A stretch of DNA of 64,000 nucleotides from Nocardia yamanashiensis NBRC 100130 (GTDB taxonomy: Bacteria > Actinomycetota > Actinomycetes > Mycobacteriales > Mycobacteriaceae). The notes under the pieces were generated by a model. The model worked only from the letters and a program-made list of their open reading frames with translations, made no database searches and was not told where the DNA came from. Position 1 is the stretch's first letter. Each line of letters starts with the position of its first letter. This document shows positions 50,488 to 58,125 of this stretch, piece after piece. The stretch is from NCBI RefSeq assembly GCF_001613325.1, contig NZ_BDCD01000004.1:1-64000 (forward strand), written 5' to 3'. A program made the translations under genes and the position numbers.

Positions 50488-51728
50488 CAACCGAATCCGC
50501 CGACGTCTGCATCGCGGGCGGCGGCCCGGCCGGATTGATGGCCGGGCTGCTGCTCGCCCGCGCCGGCGTGCAGGTCCTGGTCCTGGAGAAACACCCGGAC
50601 TTCCTGCGCGACTTCCGCGGCGACACCGTGCACCCGTCGACGCTGACCGCGCTGGACGAACTCGGCCTGGCCGAGGAGTTCCTGACCCTGCCGCACGTCG
50701 AAGTGCCGCAGCTGCCCATGGCCACCGCCATGGGCCCGGTCACCTTCGCCGACTTCCGCCGGCTGCCGGGCCGCTTCCCGTTCGTGGCGTTCATGCCGCA
50801 ATGGGATGTGCTCAACTTCTTCGCCGAAGCCGCCGCCCGCTACCCCAACTTCCGGCTCGTGCAACAGGCCGAGGTGACCGAACTGATCGAAACCGGCGGC
50901 GCGATCACCGGCCTGCGCGCCCGCACCCCCGACGCCCGGCTGGAGGTGACCAGCAAGCTCGTCATCGCCGCCGACGGCCGCAATTCCCTGGTGCGGCAAC
51001 AGGAACTGCTCGAGGTCGCCGCCAGCAAAGCGCCCATGGACGTGCTCTGGTTCCGGGTGAGCAAACCCGACGGCGACCGCCTGCCCGCGGTGCGCAGCGG
51101 CCGGGACTTCTTCATCGTCTGCCTCGATCGCGGCGACTACCTGCAGGTCGCCTACATGATTCCCAAGGGCGGCTTCGATGCCGTCCGGGCGCAAGGGCTC
51201 GAAGCGTTCCGGGCCGCGATCGCCGCCATCTACCCGGCATTGACCACCGCCCTGGCCGCCGAACTCGGCGATTGGGATGCTGTCAAACCCCTCGACGTCC
51301 GCGTCGACCGGTTGCGCAGCTGGCATCGACCCGGGCTGCTGGCCATCGGCGATGCCGCGCACGCAATGTCGCCCGCGGGCGGCGTCGGCATCAACCTCGC
51401 CATCCAGGACGCCATCGCCGCCGCCCGCCTGCTCGCCCCGATCCTGGGCGCCGGCCGCACCCCCACCCCGGACGAGCTGCACGCCGTCCAGCAGCGCCGC
51501 GAATTGCCCATGCGCGTAGTGCAATTCGCGCAATTGCGGCTGCTCAGCGATCTCTACCCCAGCGCCGATCGCCCCGGCACCGACAAACCTCTGCTGGCGC
51601 GCCTGCTGCGCCGATTCCCCGGTCTGTCCCACGTGATCGCCCGCGTGATCGGCCTGGGCATCCGCCCCGAATCCGTGCCCCCGAACCCGCGCGTGCCCCG
51701 CGTCGAAGCGATGAAACAGGAGAAGTGA
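50484..51728 (+). CDS. FAD-dependent aromatic-polyketide monooxygenase
   Basis: The 414-aa protein has the FAD-binding loop GGGPAGLMAGLLLARAG near residue 12, the DG motif in VIAADGRNSLVR near residue 160 and the second FAD motif GDAAHAMSPAGGVGINLAIQDA near residue 290. These define class A (PHBH-type) monooxygenases. GTG at 50484 overlaps the MBL stop as GTGA; an ATG nine bases earlier is also in frame. It probably hydroxylates an aromatic intermediate with NAD(P)H and O2. The next gene starts at the TGATG junction. Confidence 0.88.
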   Translation: MTTESADVCIAGGGPAGLMAGLLLARAGVQVLVLEKHPDFLRDFRGDTVHPSTLTALDELGLAEEFLTLPHVEVPQLPMATAMGPVTFADFRRLPGRFPFVAFMPQWDVLNFFAEAAARYPNFRLVQQAEVTELIETGGAITGLRARTPDARLEVTSKLVIAADGRNSLVRQQELLEVAASKAPMDVLWFRVSKPDGDRLPAVRSGRDFFIVCLDRGDYLQVAYMIPKGGFDAVRAQGLEAFRAAIAAIYPALTTALAAELGDWDAVKPLDVRVDRLRSWHRPGLLAIGDAAHAMSPAGGVGINLAIQDAIAAARLLAPILGAGRTPTPDELHAVQQRRELPMRVVQFAQLRLLSDLYPSADRPGTDKPLLARLLRRFPGLSHVIARVIGLGIRPESVPPNPRVPRVEAMKQEK

Positions 51729-52489
51729 TGGCCACCTATCTGCTCGTTCCCGGTGCGTTCCACGGCGGCTGGGCCTGGCAGCGGGTGACCCCGCTGCTGA
51801 CCGCGGCGGGCCACCGCGTATTCACCCCCTCGCTGGTCGGCCTCGGCGAACGCGCCGAGCTGCTCGGCCCGGACGTCGGCCTGAGCACCCACGTCCAGGA
51901 CCTGATCGACCTGGTGATCACCGAGGACCTGCGCGAACTCGTCCTGGTCGGGCACAGCTACGCCGCCATCGTGGTCACCGCGCTCGCCGACGCGCTGCCC
52001 GGCCGCGTCGCCGAACTCGTCTACATCGACACCTTCGTCCCGCGCGACGGCGAGGCGGTCGCGGATGTCATGGCGCCCATGGTCGATGCCTTCACCGCCC
52101 TCGCGGACGCGCACGGCGACGGCTGGCGGGTGCCCGCGCAGACCGAGCCCATGGGCGACGGCGGCCTCTACGGCGTCACCGACGAACCGGATCTGAGCTG
52201 GCTGGCCGCCAATCTCACCGCGCAATCGCTGAAAACCTTCACCGAACCCATGGTGCTGCGCAATCCCGAAGCGCTGCAGCAGATTCCGGTGACACACATC
52301 CACTGCACCGGCGGCGGCGCCGACTTCCAGGCCATGCGCGCCGCCATGCCGCGCACCCTGCCCCCGGCCGACCTGCCCGCCGATCGGCTGAAACTGCTTC
52401 CCACCGGCCATGATTGCATGATCACCATGCCGCGCGAGCTGGCCGGCTTCCTGCTCGAAGCCGCGCGTCAGTCCTCGCCCGCGTCGTAG
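51728..52489 (+). CDS. Alpha/beta-hydrolase of the polyketide operon
   Basis: The 253-aa protein has YLLVPGAFHGGWAWQRV near the start (the HGG oxyanion region) and the nucleophile elbow LVGHSYAAIV near residue 76. A late catalytic His lies in PTGHDCMITMP. This pattern is shared with esterase/MenH-like proteins that frequently occur in polyketide clusters. It is coupled to the monooxygenase (TGATG) and its 3' end overlaps the convergent HxlR gene by 22 bp. It may hydrolyse a thioester or ester or act in ring cleavage. Confidence 0.85.
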   Translation: MATYLLVPGAFHGGWAWQRVTPLLTAAGHRVFTPSLVGLGERAELLGPDVGLSTHVQDLIDLVITEDLRELVLVGHSYAAIVVTALADALPGRVAELVYIDTFVPRDGEAVADVMAPMVDAFTALADAHGDGWRVPAQTEPMGDGGLYGVTDEPDLSWLAANLTAQSLKTFTEPMVLRNPEALQQIPVTHIHCTGGGADFQAMRAAMPRTLPPADLPADRLKLLPTGHDCMITMPRELAGFLLEAARQSSPAS

Positions 52490-52836
52490 CTGGCGCGCGC
52501 CGCCAGCACCGCCGCGAGGTGCTGTTCGGACCACTGCGCGAGGCTGTTGAACACCGGCGACAACGTCTCGGCCAGCGCGGTGGCCTCGTACTCCACCCGC
52601 GGCGGCATCTCCGCGTAATAGGTCCGCACCAGCAGGCCGTCGCGTTCGAGCTGCCGCAGCCGCTGCGTCAGCACCTTCGGGGTGAGCCCCGGAATACTCT
52701 GCAGCACTTCGTTGAACCGCATCCGCCCGTGATGGGTGAGCACCCACAGCACCTGCGTGGACCAGCGCCCGAAGAACAGATCCACCACCGGCGTGATCGG
52801 GCACGGATCCACGGTGGTCGATGTGACGTCCGTCAT
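52468..52836 (-). CDS. HxlR-family transcriptional regulator
   Basis: The 122-aa protein is an HxlR-type winged helix: CPITPVVDLFFGRWSTQVLWVL near the start, FNEVLQSIPGLTPKVLTQRLRQLERDGLLVR in the recognition helix and wing, and YYAEMPPRVEYEATALAETL after it. HxlR proteins often sense quinones or aldehydes through Cys; here the only Cys is near residue 12. It is divergent from the luciferase-like gene with direct repeats between them and probably controls that gene and itself. Confidence 0.87.
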   Translation of the reverse strand: MTDVTSTTVDPCPITPVVDLFFGRWSTQVLWVLTHHGRMRFNEVLQSIPGLTPKVLTQRLRQLERDGLLVRTYYAEMPPRVEYEATALAETLSPVFNSLAQWSEQHLAAVLAARASYDAGED

Positions 52837-52854
52837 AGCAACTCCCGCATGCTT

Positions 52855-52888
52855 TCCATTTGGTAACTACTATATTTTGGAAACTACT
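52855..52888. promoter_or_regulatory. HxlR operator candidate: direct and inverted repeats
   Basis: TTTGGTAACTACT (52859-52871) and TTTGGAAACTACT (52876-52888) are 12/13-identical direct repeats 17 bp apart. TTTCCA (52855-52860) and TGGAAA (52878-52883) form an inverted repeat over the same site. The region is AT-rich and sits between the HxlR gene and its divergent neighbour. Confidence 0.6.
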
Positions 52889-52935
52889 GTGTGACCAGGC
52901 GGTTCGACAAGTGCGAAACCGAAAGGAGCACAGCG

Positions 52936-53427
52936 ATGACCGTGGCAGCGACAGATCGGCTCGGCCTCCCGCGACGGAGCGGGGACCGGCCGCGCACCAG
53001 GCCGCACAATCCGCATCAACAGCTCTCCGATATCGCGCCCCCGGACGTGCAGGAAGCCCTGTGGGACCGGATGATCACCCTGCCCGGGGTGCGTATCGGC
53101 GCGAGCCAGGTGTCCCTGCCGGACACCCGCGCGCTGTATCTCGAGCCCGAGCTGGCCGCCGGTCCCGCCGACGCTTTCGTGGCGGGCACCGAATTCGCTC
53201 ATCTGCACGGGCACCGGGACGGCAGCCTGCATCTGTGCCTGCCCACCGATCTCGCGGCCGAGGCCATCGAAAAGGGCTGGGCGGAACAGCATCCCATGGC
53301 GCGCCTGGGCTATCTGCAGCCGACGCTGCTGCTGGTGTACGGCCCCCGCGACGCCGAGGAGCTGGCCGTGGTGTGGCGGATCCTCCGGGCCGCCTACGAC
53401 ACCGCGCGCGGCGGCGCACCGCGGTGA
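52936..53427 (+). CDS. Luciferase-domain (PF17648-like) protein
   Basis: The 163-aa protein contains TEFAHLHGHRDGSLHLCLPTDLAAEAIEKGWAEQHPMA in the middle, with the H-x-H and GSLHL pattern of the short luciferase-domain family and the VYGPRDAEEL end. It is not a flavin luciferase of the LLM type; function is unknown, though members often share operons with HxlR or antibiotic genes. GGAG lies seven bases before the ATG. Confidence 0.72.
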   Translation: MTVAATDRLGLPRRSGDRPRTRPHNPHQQLSDIAPPDVQEALWDRMITLPGVRIGASQVSLPDTRALYLEPELAAGPADAFVAGTEFAHLHGHRDGSLHLCLPTDLAAEAIEKGWAEQHPMARLGYLQPTLLLVYGPRDAEELAVVWRILRAAYDTARGGAPR

Positions 53428-53475
53428 CCGCGCCGCCTCGAGCGTGACTGTAGGGCGCGCCACCATCGTGGAGTC

Positions 53476-53859
53476 ATGACCGACCTCATCGGAACCTGGG
53501 AACTGCGCTCCTACCACGACCTCGACGACAGCGATACCAAAAGCACCGGGCCGCTCGGTGATTCGCCGAGCGGCCTGCTGATCTACGAATCCGGCGGGCA
53601 CATGTCGGTGAGCATGATGCGCACCGACGCCGCCCGCGCCGCCGCGCCGTTCATGGGCTACGCCGGCACCTGGCGGGTGCGCGGCGAGGAGGTCGTGCAC
53701 GCCATCAGCGTGTGCTCGAACCCCGCCTGGGCGGGCACCGAACAGGTCCGGCGGCTGACCCTGGACGGCGACGATCTCACCCTGATCGGCGCCGCCCAGG
53801 TCGACGGCCGCACCCAGCGCCGGATTCTGGCCTGGCGCCGCATCATTCGCCCGTACTGA
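53476..53859 (+). CDS. Lipocalin-like protein
   Basis: The 127-aa protein begins MTDLIGTWELRSY, with GLLIYESGGHMSVSMMR and FMGYAGTWRVRGEEVVHAI after it; these are the features of the lipocalin-like domain (PF13924-type) found in many aromatic polyketide clusters. A small beta-barrel that binds or processes an intermediate is likely. It follows the luciferase-domain gene by 48 bp and probably shares its transcript, although a repeated CCGCCTCGAG-TGACTGT element (53433-53451) lies between them. Confidence 0.8.
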   Translation: MTDLIGTWELRSYHDLDDSDTKSTGPLGDSPSGLLIYESGGHMSVSMMRTDAARAAAPFMGYAGTWRVRGEEVVHAISVCSNPAWAGTEQVRRLTLDGDDLTLIGAAQVDGRTQRRILAWRRIIRPY

Positions 53860-53939
53860 CCGATTCGCGCCGCCCCGGGCCGGTGCGAGAAACAGGGGAA
53901 CACCACAGTGCACCGGTTCACCGTCCTCGACGAGGCCAC

Positions 53940-53966
53940 CGGTGTCCGCGCCGAGCGCGGACACCG
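53940..53966. terminator. Bidirectional terminator between lipocalin-like and ketoreductase genes
   Basis: A 12-bp perfect stem (53940-53951 with 53955-53966) has a CGA loop. It lies between two convergent stop codons, 80 bases after one and seven bases after the other. No U tract follows. Confidence 0.65.
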
Positions 53967-53973
53967 CCTCGGC

Positions 53974-54756
53974 TCAGTAATTACCGAGTCCGCCACAGAC
54001 ATTGAGCGCCTGCGCGGTCACGGCGGCGGCGCGCGGATCGATCAGGTAGTCGACCATGGCCGCCACCTCCGTGGGCTCGACATAGCGGCCGATCGGCACG
54101 CGGGCGCTCACCCGGGCGTGCACCTCGTCGGTATCGACGCCCCAGATGCCCGAGTACACCTCCCGGACCCGTTCGGCCATCGGCGTTTCCACGAACCCCG
54201 GGCACACGGCATTGACCGTGATCCCGGTCTTGGCGAGCTCCAGGCCGAGCGCCTTGGTGAACCCCACGACGCCGTGCTTGGACGCCGAGTACGGCGCGCC
54301 GTGCACCACGCCCTGTTTGCCGCCCGTGGAGGCGATATTGACGATCCGGCCGCTGCCGCGCTCGAGCATGCCGCCGGCGGTGAGCGCGGCCTTGCAGGCG
54401 AAGAACACGCTGTGCAGGTTGGTGTTGATCACATCCAGCCACAGCTCGTCCTCGACCTGCGCGGTCTCACCGCCGCCGCTGCGGCCGGCATTGTTGACCA
54501 GGATGTCCACCGGGCCGAAGGTCTGCACGGCGGCATCGACGTACTTACGGATCTGGCCGGCGTCGCGGACATCGCAGGCCACGCCGTCCACCGTGTGGCC
54601 CTCGTCCTGCAGCCGTTTGGCGGTATCGAGCACGCGCTGCTGGTCGCGCGCGCAAATGAATACCGAGATGCCCTGGGCGGCAAAGCTTTCGGTGATCGCG
54701 AGGCCCATTCCACTGGTCGCGCCGGTGACCAGCGCGACACGCTGAGGTGCGGTCAT
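53974..54756 (-). CDS. ActIII-type polyketide ketoreductase
   Basis: The 260-aa SDR has TGATSGMGLAI near residue 12, NNAGRSGGGETA, the catalytic Ser in IVNIASTGGKQG, YSASKHGVVGFTKALGLELA with the YxxxK pair, and ends ALNVCGGLGNY, identical in style to actinorhodin ActIII. Such enzymes reduce the C9 carbonyl of the nascent polyketide with NADPH. GGAGGAG precedes the ATG. It is divergent from the SnoaL-like gene with SARP-type repeats between them, so both should answer to the cluster activator. Confidence 0.93.
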   Translation of the reverse strand: MTAPQRVALVTGATSGMGLAITESFAAQGISVFICARDQQRVLDTAKRLQDEGHTVDGVACDVRDAGQIRKYVDAAVQTFGPVDILVNNAGRSGGGETAQVEDELWLDVINTNLHSVFFACKAALTAGGMLERGSGRIVNIASTGGKQGVVHGAPYSASKHGVVGFTKALGLELAKTGITVNAVCPGFVETPMAERVREVYSGIWGVDTDEVHARVSARVPIGRYVEPTEVAAMVDYLIDPRAAAVTAQALNVCGGLGNY

Positions 54757-54842
54757 TTCTCCTCCATCGGTGGGGTGTGCGGTTCGGCGGGGCTGTCCCG
54801 CTCTCAGCGTCGTCGCCCGGCCTATAGATCCGGTCAAACCGG

Positions 54843-54860
54843 CTCGACCCAGGCTCGAGG
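54843..54860. promoter_or_regulatory. SARP-type repeats between ketoreductase and SnoaL-like genes
   Basis: TCGACCC (54843) and TCGAGGA (54854) are heptamers exactly 11 bp apart, the spacing used by SARP activators. The site is in the 178-bp divergent promoter region of the two genes. Confidence 0.55.
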
Positions 54861-54934
54861 ACCGTCGGACACGGTGGAGCACAGTCGCGGCCCGCCGAAT
54901 CCGAGGCAGGCGCAACAGCATTCGAGGAGCCAGC

Positions 54935-55354
54935 ATGACCACCGTCGCCAGCCGTGCGGAGCTGTACGCCGAGGTTCAGCAGTTCTACGCCGACCAGATG
55001 CAGCGGCTCGACAACCGGGACATCCCCGGTTACGCGCAGACCTTCACCGAGGACGCCGAATTCGAGCACACCCCCGGGCGGCCGCCGGCGCTGACCCGCG
55101 CCGGGATCATCGCCGACCTCGTCGCGTTCCATCAGCGCTTCGAAGCCGATCCGATGCAGCGGCGGCACTGGTTCGGCATGACCGATCTGCGGCCCCAGGA
55201 GGACGGCAGCATCGTGGCCACCTCCTACTGCCTGGTCGTGAAGATCCGCCCCGGTAGCGCGCCCGAGATCAACCCCAGCTGCGTCGTGCACGACGTGCTG
55301 GTGCGGGTCGACGGCGCCCTCCAGACCCGTTCGCGCCGCGTATCGCACGACTGA
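54935..55354 (+). CDS. SnoaL/NTF2-like protein
   Basis: The 139-aa protein is a small cone-shaped NTF2-like fold (VQQFYADQMQRLDNRDIPGYAQTFTEDAEFEH near the start). GAGGAG lies six bases before the ATG. In polyketide clusters such proteins are ring cyclases (SnoaL), hydroxylases or dehydratases; here the position beside the ketoreductase suggests a tailoring or cyclisation step. Catalytic residues cannot be assigned. Confidence 0.82.
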   Translation: MTTVASRAELYAEVQQFYADQMQRLDNRDIPGYAQTFTEDAEFEHTPGRPPALTRAGIIADLVAFHQRFEADPMQRRHWFGMTDLRPQEDGSIVATSYCLVVKIRPGSAPEINPSCVVHDVLVRVDGALQTRSRRVSHD

Positions 55355-55385
55355 CCCGAAATCCGCCTCTACCAAGGAGAAACCA

Positions 55386-55997
55386 GTGAGCACCGCACAA
55401 TCGGACACCCGGCTCGCGCTCGCCGCGGCCGCGCAGGATCTGCTGTTCCGGGAAGCCCGCACCGCCAATACGTTCACCGACGAACCGGTCAGCGACGAGC
55501 AGGTCCGGGAGATTTACGAACTGGTCAAGTTCGCGCCCACCTCGATGAATCAGCAGCCGCTGCGCATCGTGCTGGTACGCACCCCCGAGGCGCGCGCCCG
55601 CCTGGTCACGCACATGCTGGACGCCAACAAGCCGAAGACCGCGAACGCCCCGCTGAGCGCGATCCTGGCGGCCGATCTGAACTTCCACGACCATCTGCCC
55701 AAGGTGTTCCCGCACGCGCCCGATGCGAAGGACTACTTCGCCGATCCGGAAGTGCGGGCGCATTCGGCGCGATTCAACGCGCTCATCCAGGTGGGGTACT
55801 TCATTCTCGGCATCCGCGCGGCCGGGCTGGCGGCGGGGCCGATGAACGGATTCGATGCTGCCGGCGTCGACAGCGAGTTCTTCCCCGCGGGTGACGCGGC
55901 CTCGCTGGTCGTGGTCAATATCGGCAAGCCCGGCCCGGACGCCTGGTATCCCCGGTCTCCCCGCCTCGCCTACGACGAGGTCGTCACCGTGGCGTGA
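55386..55997 (+). CDS. Nitroreductase-family flavoprotein (RutE-like)
   Basis: The 203-aa protein has the nitroreductase pattern VKFAPTSMNQQPLRIVLVR (FMN-binding), GYFILGIRAAGLAAGPMNGFDAAGVDSEFF and VNIGKPGPDAWYPR. It belongs to the subgroup with malonic-semialdehyde reductase RutE. AAGGAG precedes the GTG. In this cluster it may reduce a quinone, enone or aldehyde with NAD(P)H. It ends 27 bp before a strong terminator that marks the end of this operon. Confidence 0.85.
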   Translation: MSTAQSDTRLALAAAAQDLLFREARTANTFTDEPVSDEQVREIYELVKFAPTSMNQQPLRIVLVRTPEARARLVTHMLDANKPKTANAPLSAILAADLNFHDHLPKVFPHAPDAKDYFADPEVRAHSARFNALIQVGYFILGIRAAGLAAGPMNGFDAAGVDSEFFPAGDAASLVVVNIGKPGPDAWYPRSPRLAYDEVVTVA

Positions 55998-56024
55998 CGC
56001 CGCGGCCCGCAGGCGACGGGGTCG

Positions 56025-56058
56025 ATGTCGTGTCGGTGCCCGCAGACTCACCGACACG
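56025..56058. terminator. Strong bidirectional terminator in the polyketide cluster
   Basis: GTCGTGTCGGTG (56025-56036) and CACCGACACGAC (56047-56058) form a perfect 12-bp stem with a 10-base loop. It lies between the convergent nitroreductase and malonyltransferase genes. Confidence 0.8.
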
Positions 56059-56092
56059 ACTCGAAAAGGATCCCGGCACAGCGGGACCGGGT

Positions 56093-57055
56093 TCAGCTCG
56101 CCGCGGACAGGCCGCCGAGGACGGCGGTCAGGCTCTCCGGGGTGCGGATCGGATGGCGATCGAGCCGGGGGAGTTCGCGTTTGGCGATGCCGGTGAGGAC
56201 GCCGGCCGGGGGGAGTTCGACGATCGCCGTGATGGCGCTGCGGCGGATCGTTTCCGTGCACAGGTCCCAGCGGACCGGGCGCGTGATCTGCGCGGCGATC
56301 TTGGCGAGGGCGTCGGCGCCGGAAGTCACAGGCAGGCCGTCCGCGTTGGACAGCAGCGGTCGAAGAGGTTCGCGGGGAACGAGTTTCGCGATCGTGCGCG
56401 CGACCGTGTCCTGGGCGGCGGCCATGAAATCGGTGTGGAACGCACCGGCCACCGCCAGTGTGACGACCTTGGCCGCGGCCGGGCGATCGGCGGTCAGTTC
56501 GGCCAGCGCCGGACGTGGCCCGGCCACCACGATGTGGCCGGTGGCATTGAAATTGGCCGGAACCAGACCGAGTTTCGCGATGTGGGCGAGGACTTCCGCG
56601 CGGTCCCCGCCCAGTACCGCCGCCATGCCGGTCGGCTCCGTCGCACAGGCCGCGGCCATGGCGCTGCCGCGGGTGGCCGCTAGGGCGATCGCCTCGTCCG
56701 GGGTGATCACGCCCGCCGCGGCCGCCGCCGCGAGCTCACCGACCGAATGCCCGGCCACCATCGTGTCGGCCCCGAGCGCGCCCAGCGCGTTCAACTGCTC
56801 CACGGCGAGCAGTCCGGCCGCGACGATCAGCGGCTGCGCGGTCGCGGTATCGACCAATTCGCCCGCCTCGGCAGTGGTTCCGAGCCGGGCCAGATCCAGG
56901 CCGCTGATCTCCGACCAGCGGGCGATCCGCTCCTGCGCGCCCGGCAGCGCCAGCCACGGCGTCAGCATCCCCGGCTTCTGTGCGCCTTGCCCCGGCGCGA
57001 GCAGTGCGAATCGCGGTCCGGGGCTGGTCGTCACGGCCGCGGCCGATCGAGTCAT
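56093..57055 (-). CDS. Malonyl-CoA:ACP acyltransferase
   Basis: The 320-aa protein has the acyltransferase oxyanion loop ALLAPGQGAQKPGML, the nucleophile in MVAGHSVGELAAAAAAG near residue 110, and the catalytic His region in VAGAFHTDFM near residue 215. These fit FabD-type malonyltransferases, including the usual Arg in the middle (ATRGSAMAAAC). Its ATG overlaps the preceding hydrolase stop (ATGA). It loads malonyl units on the ACP; a cluster copy frees the pathway from the primary fatty-acid enzyme. Confidence 0.9.
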   Translation of the reverse strand: MTRSAAAVTTSPGPRFALLAPGQGAQKPGMLTPWLALPGAQERIARWSEISGLDLARLGTTAEAGELVDTATAQPLIVAAGLLAVEQLNALGALGADTMVAGHSVGELAAAAAAGVITPDEAIALAATRGSAMAAACATEPTGMAAVLGGDRAEVLAHIAKLGLVPANFNATGHIVVAGPRPALAELTADRPAAAKVVTLAVAGAFHTDFMAAAQDTVARTIAKLVPREPLRPLLSNADGLPVTSGADALAKIAAQITRPVRWDLCTETIRRSAITAIVELPPAGVLTGIAKRELPRLDRHPIRTPESLTAVLGGLSAAS

Positions 57056-57924
57056 CGCTGTCTCCTCCTGACGATGCATTCCTCGGCGAACGCCAGCGAC
57101 CGCAGGTGGAAGGTGCGCGCGGTGTAGCCGAGGCTGGTGTTGTGCCCGGCGTCCGGCTGCCGATCGACCACCACCCGGGGCGAATGCCGCAGCCGGGCAC
57201 GCAGTTCGTCGAGGGTGCGATCGTCCTGATGCCACCAGCGTTCGTGCTCGGCGAAGGTGAACCGCACCGGCACCCGAATGGCTTGGGCGACAGCGGGAAA
57301 CGTCGATTCCCAATTCACGATGTCGAACTGTTCGGCCGCCGGGATCGGCGCGGTGATCGCACGTGCCGCACGGAACGACGCCGGCGGATAGCAGTCCAGG
57401 GGCAGCCAGCTGCGCGTCCAGCCGGGGCCGACGTTCTCGAGCCCGGCCGTGGACTGGACATAGCGGTGCCCGCAGCCGGAGACATCGATCCCCAGCAGAT
57501 CCGATACGCGCTGCGACGCGGCGGTCACGAGTGCCAGCTTGCCGCCGAAGGAGTGCGCGTGCAGGAAAATCCCGGCACCGGTGTCGAATCGGGACTCCAG
57601 GTCGCGCAGCGCGTGCGCGAGTGTGCGGGCCTGCTCGGCGACGGGCTGTCCCTCGGGCAGGGTGCGTGCGGACGCGCCGTAACCGGGCCGGTCGACGGCG
57701 ACGACGGTGAAGCCGAGCGCGGCGCCCAGCTCGAGCAGCGACATGCCGGGCAGGGCGCGGCCGTGGAAGTACCCGGCGCGCATGCCGATTCCGTGGATGG
57801 CGACGATGGTGGCCCGCGGCGGCTGCTCCGGCACCGCGAGGAGCGCCGAGAGCCGCGCGGTCCCGCCGTCGAGTTCGATGCCCCGCACCTGCCCCGCATC
57901 GACGAGCGGGGCGACGGCGGTCAT
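57052..57924 (-). CDS. Alpha/beta-hydrolase in the malonyl-supply operon
   Basis: The 290-aa protein has IVAIHGIGMRAGYFHGR at the start of the fold, VDRPGYGAS, the nucleophile elbow in LHAHSFGGKLAL near residue 135 and a late catalytic His in DAGHNTSLG. It is flanked by ATGA overlaps with the carboxylase epsilon gene and the malonyltransferase gene, so it is fully embedded in the supply operon. Possible roles are release of the finished chain or removal of misprimed ACP. The substrate is unknown. Confidence 0.84.
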   Translation of the reverse strand: MTAVAPLVDAGQVRGIELDGGTARLSALLAVPEQPPRATIVAIHGIGMRAGYFHGRALPGMSLLELGAALGFTVVAVDRPGYGASARTLPEGQPVAEQARTLAHALRDLESRFDTGAGIFLHAHSFGGKLALVTAASQRVSDLLGIDVSGCGHRYVQSTAGLENVGPGWTRSWLPLDCYPPASFRAARAITAPIPAAEQFDIVNWESTFPAVAQAIRVPVRFTFAEHERWWHQDDRTLDELRARLRHSPRVVVDRQPDAGHNTSLGYTARTFHLRSLAFAEECIVRRRQR

Positions 57925-58112
57925 GCGGCGGCCCAGCTGTGCGACGGGACGTACGCGCCGGTGCGGCGCGAGCCGATCCAGCGCACCGGAGCCGGTGCGG
58001 GCGGGGCGATTTCGACCTCCGGCTCGGCCAGGCACAGCAGTGCGGCGAGTACCGCGGCTATTTCGATGTGGTCGGGATTGCCGCGTTCGATGCGGATCAA
58101 GGGGATATTCAT
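57921..58112 (-). CDS. accE: Acyl-CoA carboxylase epsilon subunit
   Basis: The 63-aa protein opens with PLIRIERGNPDHIEIAAVLAAL, the conserved helix of actinobacterial AccE/PccE epsilon subunits, and then a Pro-rich C-terminus (APPAPAPVRW). GAGGA is four bases before the ATG. It sits 13 bp after the carboxyltransferase gene. Epsilon subunits stabilise the alpha6-beta6 complex and raise its activity, so this copy is dedicated to the neighbouring beta subunit. Confidence 0.85.
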   Translation of the reverse strand: MNIPLIRIERGNPDHIEIAAVLAALLCLAEPEVEIAPPAPAPVRWIGSRRTGAYVPSHSWAAA

Positions 58113-58125
58113 GGGGTCCTCGCTG

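Noticed and set aside
53908..55257. A long plus-strand frame starting GTG with a coding-like first 25 codons.
   Set aside because: It runs antisense through the whole ketoreductase gene, and its beginning is explained by a 12-bp terminator hairpin at 53940-53966.
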